A stretch of DNA of 64,000 bases from Anaeromassilibacillus sp001305115 (GCA_042854365.1 AP031437.1:1426001-1490000); one strand, 5' to 3'; counted from the stretch's first letter, positions 1 through 9,400 are shown. Numbers and translations are program-made. Notes: generated by a model from the letters alone, not told the origin.

Positions 1-954
1 CCGCATCACGACGCGTTCCAAACCCATTCCAAGGGCGAAACCGCTATAAATCTCCGGATCGATATCGCAATTGGAGAGCACCTTTGGATGCACCATGCCG
101 CAGCCGAGAATTTCAATCCAACCTTCTCCTTTGCAGAGACGGCACCCCTCTCCATGGCAGTTGAAGCACTGCACGTCCACTTCGGCACTCGGTTCCGTGA
201 ATGGGAAGTGGTGTGGACGGAAACGGACAACCGAGTCTTCTCCGTACAGACGTTTTACAAAGGTCTCAAGAGTTCCCTTCAGATCTGCAAAGGTAATCCC
301 TTTGTCCACTACGAGGCCCTCGATCTGATGGAAAAGAGGGGAGTGGGTTGCATCCACCGCATCCGAGCGATACACACGTCCGGGAGAGATGATGCGGATC
401 GGCGGCTTTTGTTTTTCCATAACACGCACCTGTACCGGGGAAGTCTGGGTGCGCAGGACGATGTTTTCATTGATATAGAAGGTATCCTGCGTGTCACGCG
501 CCGGATGGTCCTTTGGAATATTCAACGCTTCAAAATTATAGTAATCGTATTCGACTTCGGGGCCCTCTACAATGTCAAATCCCATACCCACGAAGATTTC
601 CTTAATCTCATCCAGGACAATGGAGAGCGGATGTTTGACGCCCAATGTGCGGTGTTTGCCCGGCAGAGTGACATCGATACGCTCCTCTTCCAGACGCTTC
701 TGAGTCGCTTGCGCCTTTAATTCCGCTGCGCGTTTGGTCAAATCGTCTTCGATAAAGGCACGGACTTTGTTGGCCAATTCACCGATGACGGGACGTTCTT
801 CAGGAGAGAGTTTGCCCATCTGTTTGAGGATAGCAGTTACCTCGCCTTTTTTTCCAAGGTACTTGACGCGCAGGCTCTCCAGTGCTTGAGCATCGCTTGC
901 TTCCGCCAGTTCCTGCGCGGCATTTGCGCGGATTTCCTCCAGCTTCTGCTTCAT
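1..954 (-). CDS. pheS: Phenylalanine--tRNA ligase alpha subunit (3'-truncated by window edge)
   Basis: Attaches phenylalanine to tRNA-Phe in the cytoplasm as the catalytic half of the PheS2-PheT2 enzyme. 318 residues are visible from ATG at 954; the family is about 340 residues, so only a short C-terminal piece lies outside the window. Residues 1-90 are the charged N-terminal coiled-coil arm. The class II catalytic core begins near residue 100 (PGKHRTLGVKHPL), with motif 2 near 185-210 (RIISPGRVYRSD, then HSPLFHQIEG). pheT would be expected just outside the window on the same strand. The T-box leader directly upstream with a UUC specifier independently supports the assignment. Identity is certain; only the 3' end is unseen. 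Confidence 0.97.
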   Translation of the reverse strand, partial: MKQKLEEIRANAAQELAEASDAQALESLRVKYLGKKGEVTAILKQMGKLSPEERPVIGELANKVRAFIEDDLTKRAAELKAQATQKRLEEERIDVTLPGKHRTLGVKHPLSIVLDEIKEIFVGMGFDIVEGPEVEYDYYNFEALNIPKDHPARDTQDTFYINENIVLRTQTSPVQVRVMEKQKPPIRIISPGRVYRSDAVDATHSPLFHQIEGLVVDKGITFADLKGTLETFVKRLYGEDSVVRFRPHHFPFTEPSAEVDVQCFNCHGEGCRLCKGEGWIEILGCGMVHPKVLSNCDIDPEIYSGFALGMGLERVVMR

Positions 955-1000
955 TGCGTAATCATTCCTTTCAAAACGATAAAGTATTGGGACGATAAAC

Positions 1001-1040
1001 AAAAAGCCTTCGTCCCTCTTCAATAAAGGGACGAAGGCGT
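1001..1040 (-). terminator. T-box attenuator terminator
   Basis: On the minus strand a perfect GCCTTCGTCCCT / AGGGACGAAGGC stem is followed by TTTTTG. It lies just 3' of the T-box sequence and before pheS, so it is the terminator arm of the tRNA-dependent switch. Confidence 0.93.
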
Positions 1041-1257
1041 AAAACGCTCCGCGGTACCACCCTGATTCACACCGTTTTCGTGCGGTGTGCAGCTTTTTGA
1101 CCGATAACGGGGTCCACCGTCGCGGCCTACCAGAACTCCTTCAACCGCGCCGCTCCAAAGGGAACTTCTCTTTTCTCATGCACAAGCACGCTTACAGCCG
1201 GTGGCGCGCCCTCTCTGTCTGCTGGGGGAAAAGCTACTTTCCTTTTTCCTTGCGTTA
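1001..1257 (-). promoter_or_regulatory. Phenylalanine T-box riboswitch leader of pheS
   Basis: Read on the minus strand, the leader has the conserved T-box AGGGTGGTACCGCGG (complement of about 1049-1064), the CAGAGAG motif near the 5' end, and the GTAGGC...GACGG/CCGTTAT elements between. The probable specifier codon is UUC (complement of 1162-1164), placed in GAAG-UUC-CC just before GGAGCGGCGCG, as in other T-box stem I 3' sides. Uncharged tRNA-Phe should stabilise the antiterminator and permit pheS transcription. Confidence 0.93.
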
Positions 1258-1263
1258 TTTTTT

Positions 1264-1292
1264 AATATAGCATCTTTTTTGAAAAAATACAA
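1264..1292 (-). promoter_or_regulatory. Sigma-A promoter of the pheS leader
   Basis: Minus strand: TTGTAT (1287-1292), 17-bp spacer, TATATT (1264-1269), directly upstream of the T-box leader. Confidence 0.75.
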
Positions 1293-1319
1293 GCTTTTTT
1301 GTGGAATTTTCAGCGCTTC

Positions 1320-2312
1320 TTATTCTGGACATGGCCCGGTCGATTCCCGAATAATCAGCTCTGGGCGCAAAAGAAGCTTGCCAATACTGACCCCTCCGAT
1401 GAGTTCCTCTAAAAGCATAAACGCGCTTTTACCAAGAGAGACCCGATCTTGCCGGATCGTGGTGAGGGCTGGACACAGATGTTGCGCAATGGGTAAATCG
1501 TCAAATCCGGTGACACTGACATCTTCCGGCACACGTTTTCCAAGGCGCTTCAGTTCCGCAATCACCCCGGACGCGATTAAGTCGCTGGCACAGACAATCG
1601 CGGTTGCTCCTTGTTCGAGAAAATGGGCGACATGCTGTTTGGCGCAGTCTGCGACGAACCATCCATTTTGTACGAGAGAAGGGTCTACTGTCAGTTTATG
1701 GCGTTCCATCGATTCTAGGAAGGCCTCCTGCCGCTCTTGTGTAACCATACTGTTCTTGGCACCGTTTAGAAGTGCGATACGCTTATGTCCACCAGCTGCC
1801 AAAAGGCGGACAGCCAACTCGATTCCCTCGTAGCCATCCGTACCAACACTTCCCACATGCCGGTTTTGGATGATGTTGTCGAAGAGGACTGTCGGAACGC
1901 TGGTTTTATGGATCTGTGAGATGTAATCATCATGTAGGGCGAATCCGAGCAAAAAGGCGCCGCTGAAACCATTTTTTAGCATGAAGGAGTCATATTTTTC
2001 CTCTACTTGCATATTGAGATTGGTGGGGAGTACTGTGACATCATAGTGACGGCGTGCTGCTGCCAACTTAAATCCGACAATAATCTCATAGCCAAATTGG
2101 TCGATGCTGTTGTACTCCATATTTTCAATTAAAATACAGACCTTGTGTGTCCCTTTTCGTTGGACGCGCTTGACAGCATACCCCATCTCCACAGCGGTAT
2201 CCAGCACCAATTGACGGGTTTCCTCGCTGATGTCCTTGGCTCCATTTAACCCTTTGGAAACTGTACTGGTTGCAATACCGAGTTTTTTTGCAATGTCTTT
2301 GATCGTCGCCAC
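1320..2312 (-). CDS. LacI/GalR-family transcriptional regulator
   Basis: 330-residue DNA-binding regulator. The N-terminal LacI-type helix-turn-helix starts at residue 1 (ATIKDIAKKLGIATSTVSKGL). A type 1 periplasmic-binding-protein-like effector domain fills about residues 58-330. The start is taken as GTG at 2312 because GGGAGGTGAT lies 3-12 bases upstream and LacI proteins begin at this HTH; longer in-frame starts add a non-homologous 40 residues. It is divergent from malQ-glgP across a roughly 300-bp gap, which suggests it controls those genes in response to a maltodextrin-like sugar. That link is inference from position; no clear operator palindrome was recognised. Confidence 0.9.
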   Translation of the reverse strand: MATIKDIAKKLGIATSTVSKGLNGAKDISEETRQLVLDTAVEMGYAVKRVQRKGTHKVCILIENMEYNSIDQFGYEIIVGFKLAAARRHYDVTVLPTNLNMQVEEKYDSFMLKNGFSGAFLLGFALHDDYISQIHKTSVPTVLFDNIIQNRHVGSVGTDGYEGIELAVRLLAAGGHKRIALLNGAKNSMVTQERQEAFLESMERHKLTVDPSLVQNGWFVADCAKQHVAHFLEQGATAIVCASDLIASGVIAELKRLGKRVPEDVSVTGFDDLPIAQHLCPALTTIRQDRVSLGKSAFMLLEELIGGVSIGKLLLRPELIIRESTGPCPE

Positions 2313-2403
2313 GGCATCACCTCCCTGACAAATCAATGATTTCAATAAAAACAGCAGAAAGCCGCATCGTTTCTTTTTGGTATGGTTGGAAAAAACTTCT
2401 TTT

Positions 2404-2432
2404 AGTATATCGTGCCTAAAGCGGGGTTGCAA
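2404..2432 (-). promoter_or_regulatory. Promoter of the LacI-type regulator
   Basis: Minus strand TTGCAA (2427-2432), 17-bp spacer, TATACT (2404-2409). It places transcription start upstream of the GTG start at 2312 and shows that the longest reading frame, beginning at 2432, starts inside the promoter. Confidence 0.72.
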
Positions 2433-2547
2433 GAGCTTTTTCCATGGATTGCCGGATGGTGATCTGGTTGCGGAAGAGTATTCAATCCTATATCAAAAAA
2501 ACAGCTATATTTCACAACAAATTCCCAACGAAGAGATAGTGCATTGG

Positions 2548-2576
2548 TTGACATTGCCAAGAAGATTTGCTATCAT
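2548..2576 (+). promoter_or_regulatory. Sigma-A promoter of malQ-glgP
   Basis: Near-consensus TTGACA (2548-2553), exactly 17 bases, TATCAT (2571-2576), about 45 bp before the malQ start. Confidence 0.85.
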
Positions 2577-2621
2577 ATTTTCTGGCAAGATTTCGAATAT
2601 TTTCGTGATTTAGGTGATTTT

Positions 2622-4118
2622 ATGCCAAATAAAAGCAAACAATTACCCCGAGGAGCGGGTATTTTATTGCCGGTCAGCAGTTTACCGTCCCCGTATGGGA
2701 TTGGTACGTTGGGCAAAGCGGCATTTACATTTCTGGATTTCTTAAAGGCGGCGCGGCAAAAGTACTGGCAGGTGCTCCCAGTAGGGCCGACCAGCTTCGG
2801 CGATAGTCCCTATCAGTCGTTTTCTGCATTTGCGGGAAATCCATATTTCATTGATTTGGATACACTCTGTGAAGAAGGACTGCTGCAAGAGGAAGAGATC
2901 AAGGAGTTTGATTGGGGGAAAGCCCCGGATGATGTGGACTATGCAAAGCTCTACCAATCGCGTTTTCAAGTTCTGCGGTTGGCATTTCAAAGGAGCAAGC
3001 ACATCGGAACACCGGCCTACGAAGCGTTTTGTGAGGAGCAAGCCCTGTGGCTGGAGAACTATGCCCTTTACATGGCGTTGAAGGACTCGTTCCACGGACA
3101 AGAATGGCTTCTCTGGCCCGAGCGGATTCGTATGCGGGATGCGGAAGAGGTGGAAATCTGGTCTGCACTTTTGGAAGAGGAGCGGAATTTTTGGAAATTC
3201 TGCCAATTCCAGTTTTATCAGCAGTGGGATCGTGTTCGCGCCTATGCGAAGGCGTGCGGTGTACAGATTATCGGGGACATCCCCATCTACGTCGCATTGG
3301 ACAGTGCAGACGTATGGGTTCACGGAGAATTATTCCAGCTCGATGCGCAACACAGGCCAACATGTGTAGCAGGTGTTCCCCCGGACGCTTTTTCTGAAAC
3401 CGGTCAACTCTGGGGAAATCCTCTTTATGATTGGGAGGAGATGGAACATACAGACTTTGCCTGGTGGAAAGCGCGCATGGCCCATTCAGCGCGCCTGTAT
3501 GATGTCATTCGCATTGACCATTTCATTGGGACGGTACGCTACTATGCCATCCCTTACGGCGCAGAGACAGCCGCACGGGGAGAGTGGCGGCAAGGGCCGG
3601 GAATCAAGCTGGTCAAGGCGATCGATTCGGCGGTGGGAACGTCCAAGATTATTGCAGAGGATTTGGGCGCCTTGGTTCCAGAGGTGCGCAAGGTACTGAA
3701 GCAGGCGGGGTACCCCAGTATGAAGGTGATGCAGTTTGGCTTTGATTCAGATGCCCAAAACGAGCACCTTCCGCACAATTATTCTCAGAATATGGCTATT
3801 TATGGCGGAACGCATGATAATGAGACATTGGTGGGGCATTATGTGGAAAAGAAGGGCAAGGATGCGCGCTATGCGATGCGCTATTTACAGGTCCACCGCC
3901 GTAAAGATATTCCAAAGGCAATGATCGTGGCGGGTTATGCGAGTGTGGCCAATACGGTTTTATACCAGATACAGGATCTTCTGTTCCTACCAAACAGTGC
4001 CCGGATGAACTTCCCATCTACGCTGGGAGGAAATTGGCGTTGGCGCTTGGTGGAAGGACAGCTGACCGACGAGCTTGCAGATTGGCTCTGCGGATTGGCA
4101 GAGATCTATGGAAGATAA
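2622..4118 (+). CDS. malQ: 4-alpha-glucanotransferase (amylomaltase)
   Basis: 498-residue GH77 enzyme that transfers maltooligosaccharide segments between glucans, making substrates for phosphorylase. Seen: N-terminal RGAGILLPVSSLPSPYGIGT, IIGDIPIYVALDSADVW, the nucleophile region VIRIDHFIG, the acid/base region IIAEDLG, and THDNET. The start is ATG at 2622 with AGGTGA upstream; an earlier in-frame ATG at 2544 lies inside the promoter. glgP follows 16 bp downstream, forming a malQ-glgP maltodextrin/glycogen breakdown operon. Length and motifs are normal for the family. Confidence 0.97.
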   Translation: MPNKSKQLPRGAGILLPVSSLPSPYGIGTLGKAAFTFLDFLKAARQKYWQVLPVGPTSFGDSPYQSFSAFAGNPYFIDLDTLCEEGLLQEEEIKEFDWGKAPDDVDYAKLYQSRFQVLRLAFQRSKHIGTPAYEAFCEEQALWLENYALYMALKDSFHGQEWLLWPERIRMRDAEEVEIWSALLEEERNFWKFCQFQFYQQWDRVRAYAKACGVQIIGDIPIYVALDSADVWVHGELFQLDAQHRPTCVAGVPPDAFSETGQLWGNPLYDWEEMEHTDFAWWKARMAHSARLYDVIRIDHFIGTVRYYAIPYGAETAARGEWRQGPGIKLVKAIDSAVGTSKIIAEDLGALVPEVRKVLKQAGYPSMKVMQFGFDSDAQNEHLPHNYSQNMAIYGGTHDNETLVGHYVEKKGKDARYAMRYLQVHRRKDIPKAMIVAGYASVANTVLYQIQDLLFLPNSARMNFPSTLGGNWRWRLVEGQLTDELADWLCGLAEIYGR

Positions 4119-4134
4119 CCAGGAGGGGAAAGCA

Positions 4135-6489
4135 ATGAACACCTTTAAAAACGATATATGCGAGGCGCTGGAATTGGACTATGGAAAGAACATCCAAGAG
4201 GCCAGTACCGTAGAACTGTATGATGCGGTTTCCAAAGCGGTTATGAAGGCGGTTGCCGCTGACTGGAGAAAGCCTTTGAAGGAGAAACGGGCGTGCTATT
4301 TTTCTGCCGAATTTTTGGTGGGCCGCTTGATCTACAACAATTTGTTGAACCTAGGATTGCTCGATCAGCTCGCAGAGCTATTCAATGAGAACGGAATCGA
4401 GCTTTCGATCTTTGAAGATATTGAGGACGCGGCGTTGGGAAACGGCGGCTTGGGCCGTTTGGCCGCGTGTTTTTTGGATTCAGCCGCAACGCAGAATCTC
4501 CCATTGGATGGGTATGGAATCCGCTACAGATACGGCCTGTTTAAGCAGTATTTTGAAAATGGATTCCAGAGGGAAACAGCGGATGACTGGCAGCGGTTTG
4601 GCGATCCTTGGTCCATCCGGAAAGAAAGCGAGAAGGTCCGGATCGACTTTAAAAATCAGCGGGTATATGCGGTTCCGTACGATACGCCTATTATTGGATA
4701 CGGCGGAAAACGAATCAATACACTTCGCCTTTGGCAGTCTGAACCCATCCATGGCTTTGATTTTCAGCTGTTCAATGAACAGAAATATGACCGTGCCGTG
4801 CTTGAGCGAGATGAGGCTGAGGCGATCTCGAGCGTTTTGTATCCAAACGATGATACAGACAAGGGGAAGCGTCTGCGCTTAAAACAGCAGTACTTTTTCT
4901 CCAGTGCATCCCTTCAAGATCTTCTGCGAAAATACCAGGCAAAGCATGGCGAGGATTTCTCTGCGTTTCCGGAGGAATACGCCATTCAGCTGAATGATAC
5001 CCATCCGGTGATCTCCATTGCAGAATTGGTACGTCTATTATCAGAGAGAGGGGTCCCCTTTGCACGCGCTCTAAAGATTGTACGGCAGACTTTTGCCTAC
5101 ACCAACCACACCATTATGGCGGAAGCGTTGGAAAAGTGGGATGTACGTCTGTTTAAGTCGGTGGTCCCTCAGGTATATCGTTATGTGGTGTTGATTGACA
5201 AGGCTCTACAGAAGGAGCTCGATCATCGGGGGATCCGTGGAGAGGATCAAAAGCCTTATCGCATTTTGGACGGTGGCATGATTCATATGGCCCGGATGGC
5301 GATTTTTGCCACACACTCCACCAATGGTGTGGCGAAAATTCACACGGAAATTCTCAAAAATACAGCTCTTAACGAGTGGTATCGTCTATATCCGGAACGC
5401 TTTAACAACAAGACCAATGGAATTACCCAGCGCCGATGGTTGGCCCTGTGCAACCAGGAACTTTCCGGTTTTATCACGGATAAAATCGGAGGCAGTTGGG
5501 TGACAGATCTTTCAAAGTTGAAGGGATTGGAAGCGTTTTGGGATGATCCGGAGACCTTACAGCAGTTTGCTGAAATTAAGCAGCTGAAAAAGCAGCAGTT
5601 GGCTGATTATATAGAAAAACATGAGGGGGTTCGCCTGGACCCGCGTTTTCTCTTTGATATTCAGGCGAAACGTCTTCATGAGTATAAGCGGCAGCTGTTG
5701 AATGCATTTTCCATTCTCGACATCTATTTTGGCCTTAAGGATGGAAGAATTTCGAATTTTTATCCAACGGTTTTTCTGTTCGGGGCAAAGGCTGCTCCGG
5801 GATATTACCGTGCAAAAGGGGTAATTAAATATATCCATGAGATTGCGAAACTGGTCAACCACGATGAAGAGACAAAGGATCGGCTCCAAGTCTTGTTTGT
5901 GGCCAATTACAATGTCTCCTATGCAGAAAAATTAGTTCCAGCTGCGGATGTTTCGGAACAGATTTCAACGGCTGGGACCGAGGCCTCCGGTACTGGGAAT
6001 ATGAAGTTTATGCTCAATGGCGCGGTCACACTTGGCACCTATGATGGAGCAAATGTTGAAATCGTAGAGCAGGCAGGCAAGGAAAATAACTACATCTTCG
6101 GCGCGCGAGTAGAAGAGCTTCAGCAGGTCGAAACAGTTTATGATCCCAGAATGGTTTACGAGACTTATCCGCGCATACGTAAAGTGGTGGACACCTTAAT
6201 CGATGGGACGTTCAGTGACGGCGGCACAGGGATGTTCCAAGAGCTGTATGATTCTCTGCTCAAGGGGGCGAGTTGGCATAAACCGGATCACTATTATCTG
6301 TTGCTTGATTTCTTGCCGTACTGTGATGCAAAGTTACAGGTTAACGCGGACTATCGAGACAATCGCATGCAGTTTATCCGCAAATGCTTTGTGAACACTG
6401 CCAATGCAGGGAAGTTTTCCAGCGACCGGACCATTGTGGAATATGCCAAGGAGATCTGGCAGATCGGTGAGGCCTCTCATACGACTTAA
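4135..6489 (+). CDS. glgP: Glycogen/maltodextrin phosphorylase
   Basis: 784-residue PLP-dependent GT35 enzyme that releases glucose-1-phosphate from alpha-1,4-glucans. Seen: N-terminal YFSAEFLVGRLIYNNL, the NGGLGRLAACFLDS glycine-rich loop, and the PLP lysine at about residue 624 within EASGTGNMKFMLNG. Start ATG at 4135 follows AGGAGGGG. It is the second gene of the malQ operon. No glgC, glgA or glgB gene is in this window, so degradation of imported or stored glucan is the visible role. MalP and GlgP are not separable from the sequence alone. Confidence 0.96.
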   Translation: MNTFKNDICEALELDYGKNIQEASTVELYDAVSKAVMKAVAADWRKPLKEKRACYFSAEFLVGRLIYNNLLNLGLLDQLAELFNENGIELSIFEDIEDAALGNGGLGRLAACFLDSAATQNLPLDGYGIRYRYGLFKQYFENGFQRETADDWQRFGDPWSIRKESEKVRIDFKNQRVYAVPYDTPIIGYGGKRINTLRLWQSEPIHGFDFQLFNEQKYDRAVLERDEAEAISSVLYPNDDTDKGKRLRLKQQYFFSSASLQDLLRKYQAKHGEDFSAFPEEYAIQLNDTHPVISIAELVRLLSERGVPFARALKIVRQTFAYTNHTIMAEALEKWDVRLFKSVVPQVYRYVVLIDKALQKELDHRGIRGEDQKPYRILDGGMIHMARMAIFATHSTNGVAKIHTEILKNTALNEWYRLYPERFNNKTNGITQRRWLALCNQELSGFITDKIGGSWVTDLSKLKGLEAFWDDPETLQQFAEIKQLKKQQLADYIEKHEGVRLDPRFLFDIQAKRLHEYKRQLLNAFSILDIYFGLKDGRISNFYPTVFLFGAKAAPGYYRAKGVIKYIHEIAKLVNHDEETKDRLQVLFVANYNVSYAEKLVPAADVSEQISTAGTEASGTGNMKFMLNGAVTLGTYDGANVEIVEQAGKENNYIFGARVEELQQVETVYDPRMVYETYPRIRKVVDTLIDGTFSDGGTGMFQELYDSLLKGASWHKPDHYYLLLDFLPYCDAKLQVNADYRDNRMQFIRKCFVNTANAGKFSSDRTIVEYAKEIWQIGEASHTT

Positions 6490-6532
6490 AATGCTTTTAT
6501 TCAGCAAATTCGGACTGAATAAAAACCAGGAA

Positions 6533-6561
6533 TTGTAAAAATCACTGGAATATGGTACAAT
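6533..6561 (+). promoter_or_regulatory. Promoter of acpS-nnrD
   Basis: TTGTAA (6533-6538), 17-bp spacer, TACAAT (6556-6561). A hairpin with arms TATGGCC.GCGCA and TGCG.GCCATA (about 6574-6608) lies in the 5' untranslated region. Confidence 0.7.
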
Positions 6562-6632
6562 TATAAAATCAATTCGTATGGCCTGCGCAGATGGATTTGT
6601 GCGGGCCATACCAGACAGGCAGGGTACCGCAC

Positions 6633-7007
6633 ATGCTTTTGGTTGGGATCGATCTGGTTGAGGTCAAGCGAATCAAAAAATCCATACAGAATCCGCGTTT
6701 TTGTGAAAGGGTATTTGGACCCGCTGAACGGGCCTTTTTGCAGGAGCGCGGATTTTCCGCGCAGAGTGCGGCAGCTTCTTTCTGTGCAAAAGAGGCCTTT
6801 GCCAAAGCGTTGGGAACAGGTGTGCGCGGTTTTTCTCTCAGGGAAGTAGAGTTGTTGCGCGGGAGTTTGGGGGAGCCCAGCCTGCATTTGAGCGGGCAAG
6901 CGCAACGCATTGTTTGCGAGCGTGGTTTGGTGTTTTCTGTAAGTGTCACCCACACAAAAGAGTATGCATCTGCTGTGGTCATTGGGCAAGCGTCTGTGGA
7001 TTCCTGA
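6633..7007 (+). CDS. acpS: Holo-[acyl-carrier-protein] synthase
   Basis: 124-residue AcpS-type phosphopantetheinyl transferase that activates acyl carrier protein for fatty-acid synthesis. Seen: LVGIDLVEVKRIKKSI at the N terminus with the Mg-binding Asp, and FCAKEAFAKALGTG with the second metal-binding Glu. The start is ATG at 6633 because the family begins with (M)xxGIDxV; the longer in-frame start at 6591 lies in the leader hairpin. It leads an operon with nnrD, as in many Firmicutes. Confidence 0.95.
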   Translation: MLLVGIDLVEVKRIKKSIQNPRFCERVFGPAERAFLQERGFSAQSAAASFCAKEAFAKALGTGVRGFSLREVELLRGSLGEPSLHLSGQAQRIVCERGLVFSVSVTHTKEYASAVVIGQASVDS

Positions 7008-7079
7008 TATTTGAATTGGGAAAAATATAATGGTTTTATTGCACCCAAAGCAGTCCGGATAAAAAGGAGAGGTACATAC

Positions 7080-8615
7080 ATGAAGGTATTGAATGCGGAA
7101 CAGACCCGCAATCTGGAAAAGAGCGCCGTCCGATCGGGAGTTAGTTATTTGCAGCTGATGGAAAATGCAGGCGCGGCAGCGGCCCGGTTTATTAAAAAGC
7201 GTTTTCCAGTCGATCAGAAGCGCGTAGTGGTGCTTTGTGGAAAAGGAAATAACGGCGGCGATGGCTTTGTGGCAGCACGCCACCTTGCAGAATTGGGAGC
7301 TAAGGTGATCGTGGTTCTAACCGAAGGACAGCCCGGCACGGAGATTGCACGGGAGATGTTTGAAAAACTCTCCGGAACAACGGTCAAGACAGTCGATTAT
7401 CTGGAAACCCCTGAAATCATTGCACCCATGCTTTCTTCAGCGGATTTCATTGTGGATGCAATCTATGGAATTGGGTTTCATGGTTCGGTTCCAGAATATT
7501 TACATCCGTTGTTTATTGTAGTGAAGAGCTGTACAGCAACGGTGATTTCTTTGGATATTCCCAGCGGTGTGATCTGTGATACCGGTGGGATTGAGGGGAA
7601 ATGTATCCGAGCGAATTATACGGTTTCGTTTACTACGTTGAAAAATGCTCATCTATTGCAGCCTGGCAAGACGTATTGTGGACAGGTGGCCGTCGTACCA
7701 GTTGGGATAACAGCCGCTTTGGTGAACCGTCAGCCGACGACTTTGGAGGTAACGGAGCAAAATGTAGCGCGCACCATGGTAAAGCCGCGTAAACCAGAGA
7801 GCAATAAGGGGAGCTATGGCCGTTTATTGTGTGTATGTGGCAGCGCAGGGATGGCTGGTGCGGCTGTATTGAGTGCAAAGGCGGCGATCCGCTGCGGGAC
7901 AGGATTGGTAAATGTTGCACTTCCTTCGACTATTTATCCCATTGTAGCTTCTCAGGTGGTGGAGCCGGTTTACACGTTATTGAATCATCTGCCCAACGGG
8001 GCGCTTTCCGGGGAAAGTGAGCGCAATCTGTTGGCTTTCCTTTCACGGTCAACCGCTTGCCTCATCGGCTGTGGTCTTGGAAAATCTGCCGCGTCAGTAG
8101 CTTTGGTTACAAAACTACTGGCGACAGCAAAATGCCCGCTGGTAATCGACGCAGATGGAATAAATATCCTTGCGGAGCATATAGATATTTTGAAAACAGC
8201 AAAGGGACCGGTTGTTATGACGCCGCATCCCGGCGAGATGGCTCGCTTGTTAAAAACAAATGTGGCGGATGTTCAGGCACACCGTTTGGAATATGCCCGC
8301 AGCTTTGCTGCGGAACATCATGTGACTTTGGTGCTCAAAGGGGCTGGCACGATTGCAGTTTCTCCGGAGGGAAAGGCGTTTCTCAATATTACGGGGAATC
8401 CCGGTATGGCAAAGGCGGGAAGCGGCGATGTTCTAGCAGGAATGATTGCTTCCTTCGTTGCGCAGGGAGTACAGCCATTGACAGCTGCAGCGGGCTGCGT
8501 ATATCTGCATGGTATGGCTGGTGATCGCTGTGCACAGCGCTTGTCCAAATGTGCGATGTTGCCTTCGGACATGATTGAAAAGCTTCCGGAGCTGTTTTTA
8601 GAAATTGAACGATAG
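7080..8615 (+). CDS. nnrD: Bifunctional NAD(P)H-hydrate epimerase / ADP-dependent dehydratase
   Basis: 511-residue metabolite-repair enzyme. Residues about 1-215 are the YjeF-N epimerase domain (GKGNNGGDGFVAARHL). Residues about 225-511 are the ribokinase-fold dehydratase (TPHPGEMARLL; then NITGNPGMAKAGSGDVLAGM, the nucleotide-binding loop with the catalytic Asp). Start ATG at 7080 is preceded by AGGAGAGG. It follows acpS by 72 bp and precedes a lipoprotein gene by 15 bp. The fused NnrE-NnrD form is usual in bacteria. Confidence 0.96.
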   Translation: MKVLNAEQTRNLEKSAVRSGVSYLQLMENAGAAAARFIKKRFPVDQKRVVVLCGKGNNGGDGFVAARHLAELGAKVIVVLTEGQPGTEIAREMFEKLSGTTVKTVDYLETPEIIAPMLSSADFIVDAIYGIGFHGSVPEYLHPLFIVVKSCTATVISLDIPSGVICDTGGIEGKCIRANYTVSFTTLKNAHLLQPGKTYCGQVAVVPVGITAALVNRQPTTLEVTEQNVARTMVKPRKPESNKGSYGRLLCVCGSAGMAGAAVLSAKAAIRCGTGLVNVALPSTIYPIVASQVVEPVYTLLNHLPNGALSGESERNLLAFLSRSTACLIGCGLGKSAASVALVTKLLATAKCPLVIDADGINILAEHIDILKTAKGPVVMTPHPGEMARLLKTNVADVQAHRLEYARSFAAEHHVTLVLKGAGTIAVSPEGKAFLNITGNPGMAKAGSGDVLAGMIASFVAQGVQPLTAAAGCVYLHGMAGDRCAQRLSKCAMLPSDMIEKLPELFLEIER

Positions 8616-8630
8616 ACCGGGGGGTTGTCC

Positions 8631-9158
8631 ATGCGCAGGACTGCGCTGTTCCTATTTCCATTTCTTGCTTTCCTATTGTCCGCATGTACCGTACCCACGC
8701 AGCCCTTGGAACCCGCAGACTTAGTGTTCAATATCTCTTGTAGAGCGGCGATCACATCGGGGGAAACACAGGTTACCTGTGAAGTCAATCGCACTGGCCC
8801 TGGAATCCTGCGTGTCTCGATTTTACAGCCGGAAGATCTGGCTGGGATGGACTACTATTGGAGCGGCGAGGGGTTCAGCGTCGCCTATGCAGGGTTGGAA
8901 GCGCAAAGCGAGGTCTGCACACTGCCACAGACCAATTTTGCGTTGGTCTTGCAGCAGGTATTGGATTATGCCTGCCGTCCAGATGTATTGACAGTCGAAG
9001 AAGATCATACCTATCATGGGTCCTTTGACGGATGTGATTTCTCTCTTACAGCCGATCCAGAGACGGGGCAGATTTTGTCCCTCGCGATTCCTCAAAAGGA
9101 TTTTATGGCACAGTTCCTCTATGATCCGCCGGCAGAGCGGATGCTGGTGGTCAAATAA
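8631..9158 (+). CDS. Predicted lipoprotein of unknown function
   Basis: 175 residues with a clear lipoprotein signal: positive MRRT, hydrophobic FLFPFLAFLL, and lipobox LSAC with the modified Cys at residue 19. The mature part has alternating beta-type segments and no motif I can name. In Bacillus subtilis a LolA-like lipoprotein gene (ydcC) also sits between acpS and the toxin locus, so a positional counterpart is possible, but this protein is shorter and homology was not shown. ATG at 8631 is chosen with GGGGGG 6 bases upstream; TTG at 8625 is directly against the ribosome binding site. Confidence 0.75.
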   Translation: MRRTALFLFPFLAFLLSACTVPTQPLEPADLVFNISCRAAITSGETQVTCEVNRTGPGILRVSILQPEDLAGMDYYWSGEGFSVAYAGLEAQSEVCTLPQTNFALVLQQVLDYACRPDVLTVEEDHTYHGSFDGCDFSLTADPETGQILSLAIPQKDFMAQFLYDPPAERMLVVK

Positions 9159-9164
9159 AAATAG

Positions 9165-9199
9165 AACGCTGTTCATCGACGGATGAGCAGCGTTTTTTC
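9165..9199 (+). terminator. Terminator after the acpS-nnrD-lipoprotein operon
   Basis: Stem AACGCTG.TCAT / ATGA.CAGCGTT followed by TTTTTTCTTTT. Confidence 0.9.
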
Positions 9200-9298
9200 T
9201 TTTAAGCCTCAAAAAATGAGCTGGAATCGATCCAAAATTTGTTTTTGTGTCCACTACCTCACTCTTCTAATATTATGATAACGAGCACGACAAGTTTT

Positions 9299-9327
9299 TT
9301 GACAGAGAATTTTTCAAAGCGAATAAT
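9299..9327 (+). promoter_or_regulatory. Promoter of the mazF-type gene
   Basis: TTGACA (9299-9304), 17-bp spacer, AATAAT (9322-9327). It gives the toxin gene its own transcription unit after the upstream terminator. Confidence 0.65.
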
Positions 9328-9400
9328 CTCGGAAACCCCTGTCAAAAATACAGATAAGCTCATGAGCGGAATATATCCTTGTATTCGGAGAGTGAAAAGT

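Noticed and set aside
6494..6525. TTTTATTCAG/CTGAATAAAA hairpin after glgP as terminator
   Set aside because: AT-rich stem without a T-run on the glgP strand; not strong enough to call.
6561..7283. 240-codon minus-strand frame opposite acpS-nnrD
   Set aside because: Shadow of acpS and the start of nnrD; no motif or ribosome site.
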